Positions 36,301-44,325 of a DNA stretch of 45,418 bases are shown piece after piece. This DNA comes from Duncaniella sp. GTDB taxonomy: Bacteria; Bacteroidota; Bacteroidia; Bacteroidales; Muribaculaceae. The position numbers and the translations under genes are program-made. Where the stretch lies: the NCBI GenBank assembly GCA_029056055.1, contig JAIDCC010000068.1, positions 1-45,418 of the forward strand, written 5' to 3'. The stretch's first letter is position 1. Every line of letters begins with the position of its first letter. The notes under the pieces were generated by a model, which saw only the letters and a list, made by a program, of their open reading frames with translations, searched no databases and was not told where the DNA came from.

Positions 36301-36688
36301 CATGCTCATCGGTCTTCTGGCCAAGAACGCCATCCTTATCGTGGAATTCTGTGTCGAACGCCGCCGCACGGGCATGACGATAGTCAACGCCGCCATCGAC
36401 GGCGCCGTGGCCCGTCTGCGACCCATCCTCATGACCTCGTTCGCCATGATTATCGGTCTGCTCCCCATGATGTTTGCCTCGGGTGCCGGCGCCAACGGTA
36501 ACCGTGCACTCGGCACAGGCTCGGTGGGCGGTATGTTAATCGGTATGATACTCCAGGTGCTCGTGGTGCCCGCGCTCTTCGTAGCGTGCCAGAAACTTCA
36601 GGAGAAATTCACTCCCATGAAGTGGGAAGACACCGACAACGAAGGCATCGAGAACGAAATCGAGCAGTACACGCCCGACACGAAGTAA
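33302..36688 (+). CDS. RND multidrug efflux pump, AcrB/HAE1 type, with extra segment
   Basis: A proton-driven inner membrane exporter of drugs, dyes or bile-type compounds. At 1128 residues it is longer than AcrB (1049). The proton-relay aspartates are Asp405 and Asp406 in VVDDAIVVVEAVHA, and the conserved lysine is Lys1008 in LLAKNAILIVEF. AcrB has these at 407/408 and 940, so about 70 residues are added between them. Most lie at about 527-577, between TM6 and the FHKGFDKGFNRLLKVY linker, and include two hydrophobic stretches (about 532-553 and 557-575). The porter domains are otherwise complete. It lies 90 bases after the adaptor gene. Confidence 0.95.
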   Translation: MKLDTFINRPVLSTVISIFIVLLGLIGLFSLPITQFPDIAPPTIQVSTTYTGANAQAVLNSVIAPLEESINGAEGMTYMESTATNTGSATINVYFEQGFDPDMAAVDVQNRVAKAQNLLPSEVTQVGVLTQKRQTSMLLNVALYDKSGNYSAEFIDNYAKINIIPQLQRVSGVGDVMSFGADYSMRIWLKPDVMAQYGLVPTDISYALAEQNIEAAPGAFGEQGDQSFQYTMKYKGRLTTPEEFEDIVVAAKPTGEVLRLGDVAEVELGRVTYGFWNSLNGMTATSAIVFQTAGSNATQIINDCLAKVDEMKKDLPAGLAFAIPMNNNDFLDASIHEVIKTLIEAFILVFFVVYVFLQDIRSTIIPAIAIPVALVGTFFFMNLIGFSLNLITLSALVLAIAIVVDDAIVVVEAVHAKLDVGYKSARKASIDAMSEIGGAIISITLVMMLVFIPVSFMSGTTGVFYRQFGLTMAIAIGLSALNALTLSPALCALFLKAHNPETSLKDNLSKSYQAAGEAIVAHKKKSFGLNLPPVITFIFLAATITFMVLGWYSLEHPVKLIIASVCAIITIFGIFSKRFHKGFDKGFNRLLKVYRGGTSFFIHHKITSFCTIAAAVAILVWLMGRTTSTLVPNEDTGVFFAMIDMPPGTSQERTLKVLDDVDKILATVPEIEYRMKIAGYSFMAGQGATYGTFIVKLKNWEDRKQWDQTSQMIINKLYGITSMAIKDGRVVMFAPPMITGYSLTNGFEIKMQDRTGGSIDNFFGVVQGFLGQLNAQPEVQVAYTTFNPTFPQYMIDIDAAKAKQAGLSPRDILTTLQGYYGGMYVSNFNRFGKIYRVMMQANPESRVSPETLASIKVRNGAEMASISNFVTLTKVYGPDLLNRFNMFTSISVTGSPAPGYSSGDCLAAIQRVAAETLPAGYGYEYSGMTREEASSGAGSTTAVIFGLCLLFVFLLLSAQYESYILPWAVILSIPFGLMGTFIFAQIFDIANSIYLQIALIMLIGLLAKNAILIVEFCVERRRTGMTIVNAAIDGAVARLRPILMTSFAMIIGLLPMMFASGAGANGNRALGTGSVGGMLIGMILQVLVVPALFVACQKLQEKFTPMKWEDTDNEGIENEIEQYTPDTK

Positions 36689-36752
36689 TCTCACCGGCCC
36701 CGCCTCTCTCCTCAACTATCAACTTAATACATATTACCCCCTAAAGGTTATC

Positions 36753-38141
36753 ATGACTTTTACCGCAATGACCAAGACCCTCGTGGCCGCCGGCTGTGTC
36801 GCACTCCTCTCCGGCTGCGGGATATACCAGAAATATGACGCATCGCGCGTAGACTCACAGCTGGTCAAGGACTATGCGCAGGCGCTGACGGCCGCAGACG
36901 CCGACTCGACGGCGCTCGGCAACCTGCGCTGGCAGCAAGTGTTTACCGACCCGGTGCTCGCCGACCTCATCGAGCGCGCCCTCGAGCACAACAAAGACCT
37001 GCGCAACGCCAAGCTCAACATCGACATGGCCCACGCGCAGCTCAAGGGCGCCCGTCTGAGCTACCTGCCCTCGGTGGCCTTCGCCCCCAACGGCGCCGGT
37101 GCCTCGTATGCCGGTTCGAAAATGAACTGGACCTATCAGCTACCCCTCTCGGTGGGTTGGGAAATCGACGTGTTCGGCAAGCTTCTCAACAACAAGCGTT
37201 CGGCCGAGGTGTCTGAGCTCCAGGCCAAAGCCTACGAGCAGGCAGTGCGCTCGCAGATAATAGCCGGCGTGGCCACCTGCTACTACACCATCGCGTCGCT
37301 CGAAAGCCAGCTCGCCCTTCTCAAAGAGACCGCAAAACTCTGGAACGAGAGCGTCACCGTGATGCGCAACCTCAAGGAAGCAGGACGTCTGCGCGAGGAT
37401 GCCGTGGTGCAGAGCCAGGCAGCCTATTACAGCGTCGAAGCCTCGCTGACCGACATAGAGGATGCCCTCGTGCAGGCCAACAACTCGATGTCGCTTCTGA
37501 TGAACACGATGCCCACCGAATGGGCCATCCCCGCCGATGCCGCGCTCACGCTGCCCGCGCTTCAGCGCGCCGCCATCCCGATGTATGAGCTTGCCGCCCG
37601 TCCCGACGTGCGTGCCGCCGAGATGCAGCTCGCCGTGGCCTACTATGCCACAGCCTCAGCCCGCTCGGCCTTCTATCCGTCGCTCAACATCAACGCCAAC
37701 GGCGGCTTCACCAACCTCCTCGGCTCGTTTGTCAAGAACCCCGGCGACTGGTTTGTGCAGCTTGCCGGCTCGCTGACCGCCCCCCTCTTCTCGCGCGGCG
37801 CCAACATCGCCCGCCTCGAAGCGTCGAAAGCCTCGCAGCAGCAGGCCCTCAACAACTTCGAATACACCCTGATGAGCGCAGCCGCCGACGTCAGCAACGC
37901 CATGTCGGTGTTCGAGAGCTCACAGCAGAAAAAGCAGTGGCTCGCGATGCAGGTAGACAGCTATAAGAAGGCAGTCGACATCACCAACGAACTACTCCTC
38001 TTCGACGGCTCGACCACCTATCTGGAAGTGCTCACCGCGCAGCGCAACCTCCTGTCGGCCCAGACCTCGCAAATCACCACCAACCTCACCGCCGCGCAGG
38101 CCATCATCAACCTCTATCAGAACCTCGGCGGCGGCCGCTAA
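36753..38141 (+). CDS. Outer membrane efflux channel lipoprotein, OprM/NodT type
   Basis: The TolC-like outer membrane exit duct of the RND system. The 462-residue protein has a lipoprotein signal with lipobox LLSGC (Cys22), the NodT-family opening (LRWQQVFTDPVLADLIERALEHNKDLRNA), and two long coiled-coil repeats with a trailing TYLEVLTAQRNLLSAQ that marks the second repeat. The start at 36753 gives a normal signal; MTKTLVAAG at 36768 would also serve. It follows the pump gene by 64 bases. Confidence 0.93.
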   Translation: MTFTAMTKTLVAAGCVALLSGCGIYQKYDASRVDSQLVKDYAQALTAADADSTALGNLRWQQVFTDPVLADLIERALEHNKDLRNAKLNIDMAHAQLKGARLSYLPSVAFAPNGAGASYAGSKMNWTYQLPLSVGWEIDVFGKLLNNKRSAEVSELQAKAYEQAVRSQIIAGVATCYYTIASLESQLALLKETAKLWNESVTVMRNLKEAGRLREDAVVQSQAAYYSVEASLTDIEDALVQANNSMSLLMNTMPTEWAIPADAALTLPALQRAAIPMYELAARPDVRAAEMQLAVAYYATASARSAFYPSLNINANGGFTNLLGSFVKNPGDWFVQLAGSLTAPLFSRGANIARLEASKASQQQALNNFEYTLMSAAADVSNAMSVFESSQQKKQWLAMQVDSYKKAVDITNELLLFDGSTTYLEVLTAQRNLLSAQTSQITTNLTAAQAIINLYQNLGGGR

Positions 38142-38156
38142 CCTTAAAACTTGCTT

Positions 38157-38948
38157 ATGATCAGCGACAAAGCCCACGTTGACCCCTCGGCCAAAATCGG
38201 CGAAGGCGTCACCATCCATCCCTTTGCATTCATCGACAAAGATGTCGAAATAGGAGACGGGTGTGTCATCATGCCCTTTGCAAGCATCGTGCGCGGCACA
38301 CGCATGGGGCGCAACTGCCGCATCTATCAGGGCGCGATAGTAGGCGCCGACCCCCAGGATTTCCGCTGGAAGGGCGGCTTCACCTACTGCCACCTCGGCG
38401 ACAACGTGGTGGTGCGCGAAAACGTCATCATCAACCGCGGCATCAACCCCGAGGAGGGTGCCACCGTCATCGGCGAGGGCACGTTCCTGATGGCCAACTC
38501 CCACGTAGGCCACGACTCGCACATCGGCAACAACTGCGTGCTGGGCAACAATGTCTCGGTGGCCGGCGACGTCAAAATCGGCGAAAAGACCATCCTTTCG
38601 TCGGCTGTCGTGGTGCATGAAAATTCGTCGGTCGGCGACTGGGTGCTCGTCAAGGGCGGCTGCCGCATCACCGGCCACGTGCCCCCCTACTGCATCATGG
38701 CCCACAACCCGACATCCTACTTCGGAGTCAACGCCACAATTCTGCGCAAGTATGGCAACATGAGCGAGGAGCGCATCGACGACATCGCCAAGTGCTACCG
38801 TCACATCTATCAGACCGGCACCTCGGTGTTTAACGCCCTGAAGCGCATCCAGTCAGACGTGGACGACACTCCCGAACGCCAGAACATCATCGACTTCATC
38901 AACGGTGTCAACCTGCGCATCGTTGCCATCCCGAAAGACCTCGAATGA
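38157..38948 (+). CDS. lpxA: Acyl-ACP--UDP-N-acetylglucosamine O-acyltransferase
   Basis: First step of lipid A synthesis: transfers a hydroxyacyl chain from ACP to UDP-GlcNAc. The 263-residue protein is a left-handed beta helix of hexapeptide repeats (residues about 3-180, AHVDPSAKIGEGVTIHPFAF) with the catalytic-type His in ANSHVGHDSHIG and the RWKGG segment typical of LpxA. A C-terminal helical part (MSEERIDDIAKCYRHIYQ) follows. ATG 38157 is preferred over the upstream TTG at 38151. It follows the efflux gene by 15 bases and precedes a glycosyltransferase gene by one. Confidence 0.94.
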   Translation: MISDKAHVDPSAKIGEGVTIHPFAFIDKDVEIGDGCVIMPFASIVRGTRMGRNCRIYQGAIVGADPQDFRWKGGFTYCHLGDNVVVRENVIINRGINPEEGATVIGEGTFLMANSHVGHDSHIGNNCVLGNNVSVAGDVKIGEKTILSSAVVVHENSSVGDWVLVKGGCRITGHVPPYCIMAHNPTSYFGVNATILRKYGNMSEERIDDIAKCYRHIYQTGTSVFNALKRIQSDVDDTPERQNIIDFINGVNLRIVAIPKDLE

Positions 38949-38949
38949 T

Positions 38950-40014
38950 TTGAAAAACATACTGATGTGCTGTTCCGACCTCTCCTACAAGGGAGGAATG
39001 GTCAGCGTAGTGCGCGGCTACCTCGAAAGCCCCGAATGGGCCGACGGCGACTGGCGCGTCACATTCATTCCCACTCATCGCGACGCGAGCCGGGCGGGCC
39101 TTCTGGCCTGCTTCGCTCGCGCTGTGTCTAAAATAGCGTGGATGGGCGTGCGCGGACGCATCGACGTGGCCCACCTGCACGTGTCGGAACGGGGCAGTTT
39201 CCTGCGCAAAGGCTTCCTCGTGAAGATGCTCCGGAAGATGGGCATCCCGGTGGTGCTTCATCATCACGGCGCCGAGTTTGACGACTATTACGCCGCCGCG
39301 TCGGCGAGGGTGAAACGCTTCGTGGCCGAAGTGCTCGCCGAGGCCGACGTCAACATCGTGCTCTCCGAACGACTGCGCGACTCCATCACCTCGAAAGCCC
39401 CCGGCGCGCGCGTCGAGGCGGTCTACAATTCGGTGGTGCCCGTCACGCCAAACCCCTACGACGCCGACCGAACCCACCTCGTGACCCTGCTGGGTCGGCT
39501 GGGCAAGCGCAAGGGAGCCTACGACCTGCTCGAAGCCATAGCCCGGACGGACAAGCGCCTCCCCGCCGACATCAGATTCTGCCTCTGCGGCGACGGCGAG
39601 GTGAGCGAAGTCGAGGCGCGCATCGACGCCCTCGGAGTGCGACACAGGATAGCCCATGTAGGGTGGGTAGACGGCGAGCAGAAAGAACGCATTCTCGCCG
39701 ACACGATGATAAACGTCCTTCCCTCCTATCACGAAGGCCTCCCGATGACCATCCTCGAGACGATGGGGCGCGGCATTCCGAGCATCTCCACCCCTGTGGC
39801 CTCAATTCCCGAAGTGGTCAAGGATGGCGAGAACGGCTATCTCGTCGAGCCGGGCGACGTCGACGCGCTTGCCGACCGCATCCTCACGCTCGCCACATCC
39901 CCCGAGACTCGCCGTCGTTTCTCGGCCGAAGCACATGCCCTGATTTCCTCGCGCTTCACCCTCCCGAAGGCCATAGCCCGACTGAAGGAAATCTATTGCG
40001 AGGTTATGAAATGA
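38950..40014 (+). CDS. GT4-family glycosyltransferase
   Basis: A 354-residue GT-B-fold enzyme that transfers a sugar from a nucleotide donor, probably to LPS or another surface glycan. The N-terminal MKNILMCCSDLSYKGGMVSVV carries the glycine-rich opening. TLLGRLGKRKGAYDLLEAI and LCGDGEVSEVE are the C-terminal domain, and SYHEGLPMTILETMGRGIPSIS holds the EX7E motif. The start is the TTG at 38950, immediately after the lpxA stop; ATG 38965 would give a protein five residues shorter. A GTG further upstream lies inside lpxA. Donor and acceptor cannot be told. Confidence 0.88.
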   Translation: MKNILMCCSDLSYKGGMVSVVRGYLESPEWADGDWRVTFIPTHRDASRAGLLACFARAVSKIAWMGVRGRIDVAHLHVSERGSFLRKGFLVKMLRKMGIPVVLHHHGAEFDDYYAAASARVKRFVAEVLAEADVNIVLSERLRDSITSKAPGARVEAVYNSVVPVTPNPYDADRTHLVTLLGRLGKRKGAYDLLEAIARTDKRLPADIRFCLCGDGEVSEVEARIDALGVRHRIAHVGWVDGEQKERILADTMINVLPSYHEGLPMTILETMGRGIPSISTPVASIPEVVKDGENGYLVEPGDVDALADRILTLATSPETRRRFSAEAHALISSRFTLPKAIARLKEIYCEVMK

Positions 40015-40061
40015 CTTTCGTCGCCCCCACCTGAACCCCCAACATCCCTTCACTCTCCATC

Positions 40062-41192
40062 ATGCCATTCAGCAGCATCCTCTCACACGATTCACTGAAG
40101 CGTCGACTTATAGATATAGTCGAGACGGGGCGCGTGCCCCACGCACTGCTCATCCACGGCCCGTCGGGCACCGGAAAATTCCTCCTGGCCCGCGCTCTGG
40201 CCGAGCGCATCCATTGCCTCGAGCCGACCCCCGACGGCGACGCCTGCGGCCGATGCCGCTCATGCCGTCAGCATGCGTCGTTCAACCACGTCGACATGCT
40301 CTACGTCTTCCCCGTGGTGAAGCGCGAGGGGGGCAAGGCGACCGTGTCTGACGACTTCGCCGAGGAGTTTCACGACTTCGTGCGCGCCAATCCCTACATG
40401 GACCCCGACCGCTGGAGCGCCACGTTTGACAAGAAAAATGCCCGCCCCTGGATATTCGTCGACGAAGCCTCGCTGCTCGAAAACCGCATGGCCATCACCC
40501 CCGCCATCTCCCACCATAAGATAGCCCTCGTCTGGCTCCCCGAACGAATGCGCGAGGAGACGGCCAACAAGCTGCTCAAGCTCATCGAAGAGCCCTTTGC
40601 CGGCACGGTGTTTATCCTTGTCAGCAACGACGTCTCAGGCGTGCTCCCCACCATACGCTCGCGCTGCCAACCCATCGAAGTGGCGCGACTGAGCGACGGC
40701 GACGTGGCCGCGTGGCTCGCCTCCGAACGAGGCCTCGATGCGGCCGACGCCCGCGCCGCCGCCCACATAGCCGAAGGCGACGTCAACGCCGCCCTGAGGG
40801 TGTGCGACGCCACGAGCGTGTCGCGCCTCTTCTTCGACAACTTCAAGCGCCTGATGCGTCTGGCCTATCAGCGCGACGTGCGCGGGCTCAAGGAATGGAG
40901 CGCCGACATAGCCGCCCTCGGCCGCGAGAGCGAACTGAAATTCTATGAATTCTGCCAGCGGCTCATCCGCGAGAATTTCGTCTACAACTTCGGCATTTCC
41001 GACCTCAACTATCTGACACGCGACGAAGAGGCCTTCTCGCGCAACTTCGCGCGGTTTGTCAGCGAGCGCAACGCCCCGGCCATCGTGGCCGTCATGGACC
41101 GTGCCATGACCGACATCGCCGGCAACGGCAACGGCAAAATCATCAATTTCGACGTGGCCGTCAAGATGATTATGCTCATCAAGAACTGCTGA
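40062..41192 (+). CDS. holB: DNA polymerase III delta' (HolB-like) clamp-loader subunit
   Basis: A subunit of the clamp loader that places the sliding clamp on DNA. The 376-residue AAA+ protein has a Walker A-like HGPSGTGKFLLARALAE near residue 33 and a four-cysteine zinc module (CLEPTPDGDACGRCRSC). ETANKLLKLIEEP and IRSRCQPIEV are the delta'/gamma-type sensor segments. The glycine-lysine of the P-loop is kept, whereas E. coli delta' does not hydrolyse ATP. The C-terminal third is a helical lid with no match I can name. It precedes the AddB-like gene by 25 bases. Confidence 0.9.
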   Translation: MPFSSILSHDSLKRRLIDIVETGRVPHALLIHGPSGTGKFLLARALAERIHCLEPTPDGDACGRCRSCRQHASFNHVDMLYVFPVVKREGGKATVSDDFAEEFHDFVRANPYMDPDRWSATFDKKNARPWIFVDEASLLENRMAITPAISHHKIALVWLPERMREETANKLLKLIEEPFAGTVFILVSNDVSGVLPTIRSRCQPIEVARLSDGDVAAWLASERGLDAADARAAAHIAEGDVNAALRVCDATSVSRLFFDNFKRLMRLAYQRDVRGLKEWSADIAALGRESELKFYEFCQRLIRENFVYNFGISDLNYLTRDEEAFSRNFARFVSERNAPAIVAVMDRAMTDIAGNGNGKIINFDVAVKMIMLIKNC

Positions 41193-41217
41193 TTTCACAC
41201 CACACACGCACCCCTTC

Positions 41218-44200
41218 ATGACTCCTTTCCTGCAACAAGTGGCCGAGGCCTACATCAAGGCCGAGCGCAATGAGATGGCCGACTACTGCTTCGTGTTCAC
41301 CAACAAGCGCGCGGCCACTTTCTTCGAGCACTACCTGGCCGGAATGTGCGGCGAGCTCCCCCTCATCATGCCCCACACCACCACCATCAGCGACATGATG
41401 CGCTCGCTCACCGACCTGACGCCCGTGTCGCGCCTCGATGCCATCTTCGTGCTCTATCACAAATACAAGGAGCTTATGACACCCGCCCCCGAGGGTGACG
41501 AAGGCGAATGGCGCGACGACAACGAGCGCCTCGACTTCGACCGCTTCCTCTTCTGGGGCGAAATGCTGCTGGCCGACTTCAACGACGTAGACCGTTACCT
41601 CGTCGACCCCGAGCGACTGTTTGTCAATCTCAAGCGCGTGCGCGAGATTGCCACAGACTTCCTCACCGACGAGCAGAAGGAGGTGCTCGGCCGCTACTGG
41701 GGCGAGACGTTCCAACCCGTTTCGCCCGAACGCTTCTGGGAGCATGTCAACCCCCGCGAGGGTGCCCCCGACGCCCCTCCCGGCAAATTCGTGAAACTCT
41801 GGGAAGTGCTCCTCCCCCTCTACCGCTCGTTTCAGGAGACGCTGCTCGCCGACGGCCTCGCCACCGAGGGCATGATTGTGCGCCGCGCCGTCGAACATCT
41901 CAAGAAAGCCCGCGCCGCCGACCTCCCTTACCGCCGCTACATCTTCGTCGGATTTAACGTCATCACCGTCAGCGAGTTTGTGGTGATGCAACGCCTAATG
42001 GCCCTCGATGCCGCCGACTTCTACTGGGACTTCGGTTCGGCCGCCTTCGAAATGCCCGGCAACCGCGCCTCGCGTTTCATGCGCCGCAACATCCGAAATT
42101 TCCCCTCGCGCTACGACATCGAAGCCGCCAAAGCCGCCCCGGCCGACTCGTTCCCCGAAATCGTCGTCACCGGCGTGCCGTCGGGCGTAGGGCAGGCCAA
42201 GGTGGCCGGACGCACCCTCGCGCGCTGGGTCGAGGAAAAGGCCGTGGCCGACCCCGACAACGCCATCGACACCGCCGTGGTGCTCCCCGACGAAAGCCTC
42301 TTCATGCCCACCATCCACGCCGTGCCCGCCGAAATCACCGCGCTCAACGTCACGATGGGCTTTCCGTTGCGCACGACGCCCTTCGCCTCGTTCATGGACA
42401 CCCTGCTGCGCATGCACACCGAGGCGGCTCTCTCCGGCGGCGAATGGCAGTACTTCTACCGCGACGTCAACGCCCTGCTCAGCCATCCCCTCACGACCCG
42501 CATCGACCGCGAAGGGTGTTCGAAAATGCTCACGGCCATCGTGTCAGGCCGTCTCTACATGGTCAGCGCCTCGCTCCTCAAGGAGCAGTTGCCGCGCCTC
42601 GCATTTCTCTTCGAGCCAATCCGTGTCGAAAAGAAGCATCGCATGGCCGACGAAATCTATGCCTTCCTCCACACGATGATTCTCGCCCTCCACGACGCCC
42701 TTGTCGAGCTTGCCCCCAAGGCTGATGACGAGACCGTCGCCGAGACCGCCGAAGCCGCCGAAGAAGACACCGCCCCCGACGGTTCGCTCGAAACCGATTT
42801 CGACGATGCCGACGGTCGCGCCCTCGCCGAAGGCATCGACATCGCCTACGCCCGCGCATGGCTCGCCGCCCTCGAAGAACTCAAGAGCGCCATCGACCGC
42901 CGCGGCATCTCGATGGGCGAGGCCACTTTCATGCGAATGCTCAATCGCGCCGTCGGCTCCGCCTCAATCAACTTCGCCGGAATGCCTCTGAGCGGCCTTC
43001 AGGTGATGGGCGTGCTCGAAACGCGTTCGCTCGACTTCGACAACATCATAATCCTCTCGATGAACGAGCGCGTTTTCCCGCAGCGCATCTTCACACGCTC
43101 CTTCATCCCCGACACCCTGCGCCGCGCCTACGGTATGGCCACCACCGACCATCAGGAGTCGATTTTCGCCTACTATTTCTATCGCCTCATAGGACGCGCA
43201 CGCCACGTCACGCTGCTCTACGACGTGCGCGACGCCGGCATCGGGTCGAGCGAGGTGTCGCGCTACGTGGCCCAGTTGCTCTACCTCTTTCCCGGCTGCC
43301 GCATCACCCACGACACCGCCGTTTTCCCCTCGCTCCCCGCTCAGCCCGAAGGCATCGTCATCGACAAGCACGCCGACCCCGCCATCATCCCGCAGCTGCG
43401 CTCCTACGTCACTCCCGGCGGTCGCACCCTCTCCGTCTCGGCCATCAAGACGTTCCTCCACTGCCCCTTGTCGTTCTATCTCAAATACGTCGGCAACATC
43501 TTTCTCGACAATTCGACGATGGACCACATGGACTCCGCCACCTTCGGCAGCATCTTCCATAGTGTGGCCGAGATGCTCTACAAAAGTGCCTCCCCCTCGG
43601 GCGGCACGGCTCTCATCACCCCCGAGCTGCTCAATGTCTGGACGGCCGATTCCGCCTCGATAGCACGCCACATCGAGCCGTTCATCACTTCCGCCGTCAA
43701 TGACCACTTCAACCACCTCTCCGACAATCTCGACCGCCCCCTCTCGGGCGAGGCGCGCGCCATGGGCAACGTCGTGCGCGAGCTAATCGTCAAGATGCTC
43801 AAGGCCGAGATGCCTCTCACCCCCATCGAGTTTGTCAAGGGCGAGTATGAGTTGAAGGGCACCCTCTCCCTCCCTACACGCACCCTCAACATCTTCCAGA
43901 TTATCGACCGCATCGACCGCATCGCCTCCCCCGACGGCTCCGGCATGACACTCCGCTTCGTCGACTACAAGACCGGGTCAGACGCCACGCGCGCCGGCGA
44001 TGTCGGCACATGGTTCTCGTCGGGCACTCTCCCCGCCGCACTCGTGCAGCTCATGTTCTACTGCTGCGCCTACGCCGAGAAGACAGGCTACTCCGGCCCC
44101 ATAATGCCGCAGGTCTACAATCTGCTTGAAATCGCCGCCGACGGCATCAAGCCTTGCGTGGTCGACAAACAGCCCCTCACCGACTATCGCCCTCACCGCG

Positions 44201-44325
44201 AGGTCTTCCTTCAGGCTCTCTCCGACGCGCTCGACCCTCTCTTCGACGAAAACGTCCCCTTCAGTCAGACCCCCAACCCGCAGGATTGCAAATACTGCGA
44301 GTTTCGCAACATCTGCCGCCGGTGA
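41218..44325 (+). CDS. AddB-like PD-(D/E)XK nuclease with Fe-S cluster motif
   Basis: A 1035-residue protein of the AddB/RexB-like group, with a helicase-like core that seems inactive. The N-terminal CFVFTNKRAATFFEHYL lacks a Walker A GxGKT. The C-terminal nuclease has SAIKTFLHCPLSFYLKY (Cys749), GSIFHSVAEML with the motif His, FVDYKTG (Asp917, Lys919), and the closing CKYCEFRNIC (Cys1024, 1027, 1033). Cys-far-CX2C-X5-C is the iron-sulfur arrangement of B. subtilis AddB. An acidic linker (about residues 500-540) interrupts the middle. The partner AddA is not in the window. It probably processes double-strand breaks for recombination. It overlaps hemW by GTGA. Confidence 0.88.
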   Translation: MTPFLQQVAEAYIKAERNEMADYCFVFTNKRAATFFEHYLAGMCGELPLIMPHTTTISDMMRSLTDLTPVSRLDAIFVLYHKYKELMTPAPEGDEGEWRDDNERLDFDRFLFWGEMLLADFNDVDRYLVDPERLFVNLKRVREIATDFLTDEQKEVLGRYWGETFQPVSPERFWEHVNPREGAPDAPPGKFVKLWEVLLPLYRSFQETLLADGLATEGMIVRRAVEHLKKARAADLPYRRYIFVGFNVITVSEFVVMQRLMALDAADFYWDFGSAAFEMPGNRASRFMRRNIRNFPSRYDIEAAKAAPADSFPEIVVTGVPSGVGQAKVAGRTLARWVEEKAVADPDNAIDTAVVLPDESLFMPTIHAVPAEITALNVTMGFPLRTTPFASFMDTLLRMHTEAALSGGEWQYFYRDVNALLSHPLTTRIDREGCSKMLTAIVSGRLYMVSASLLKEQLPRLAFLFEPIRVEKKHRMADEIYAFLHTMILALHDALVELAPKADDETVAETAEAAEEDTAPDGSLETDFDDADGRALAEGIDIAYARAWLAALEELKSAIDRRGISMGEATFMRMLNRAVGSASINFAGMPLSGLQVMGVLETRSLDFDNIIILSMNERVFPQRIFTRSFIPDTLRRAYGMATTDHQESIFAYYFYRLIGRARHVTLLYDVRDAGIGSSEVSRYVAQLLYLFPGCRITHDTAVFPSLPAQPEGIVIDKHADPAIIPQLRSYVTPGGRTLSVSAIKTFLHCPLSFYLKYVGNIFLDNSTMDHMDSATFGSIFHSVAEMLYKSASPSGGTALITPELLNVWTADSASIARHIEPFITSAVNDHFNHLSDNLDRPLSGEARAMGNVVRELIVKMLKAEMPLTPIEFVKGEYELKGTLSLPTRTLNIFQIIDRIDRIASPDGSGMTLRFVDYKTGSDATRAGDVGTWFSSGTLPAALVQLMFYCCAYAEKTGYSGPIMPQVYNLLEIAADGIKPCVVDKQPLTDYRPHREVFLQALSDALDPLFDENVPFSQTPNPQDCKYCEFRNICRR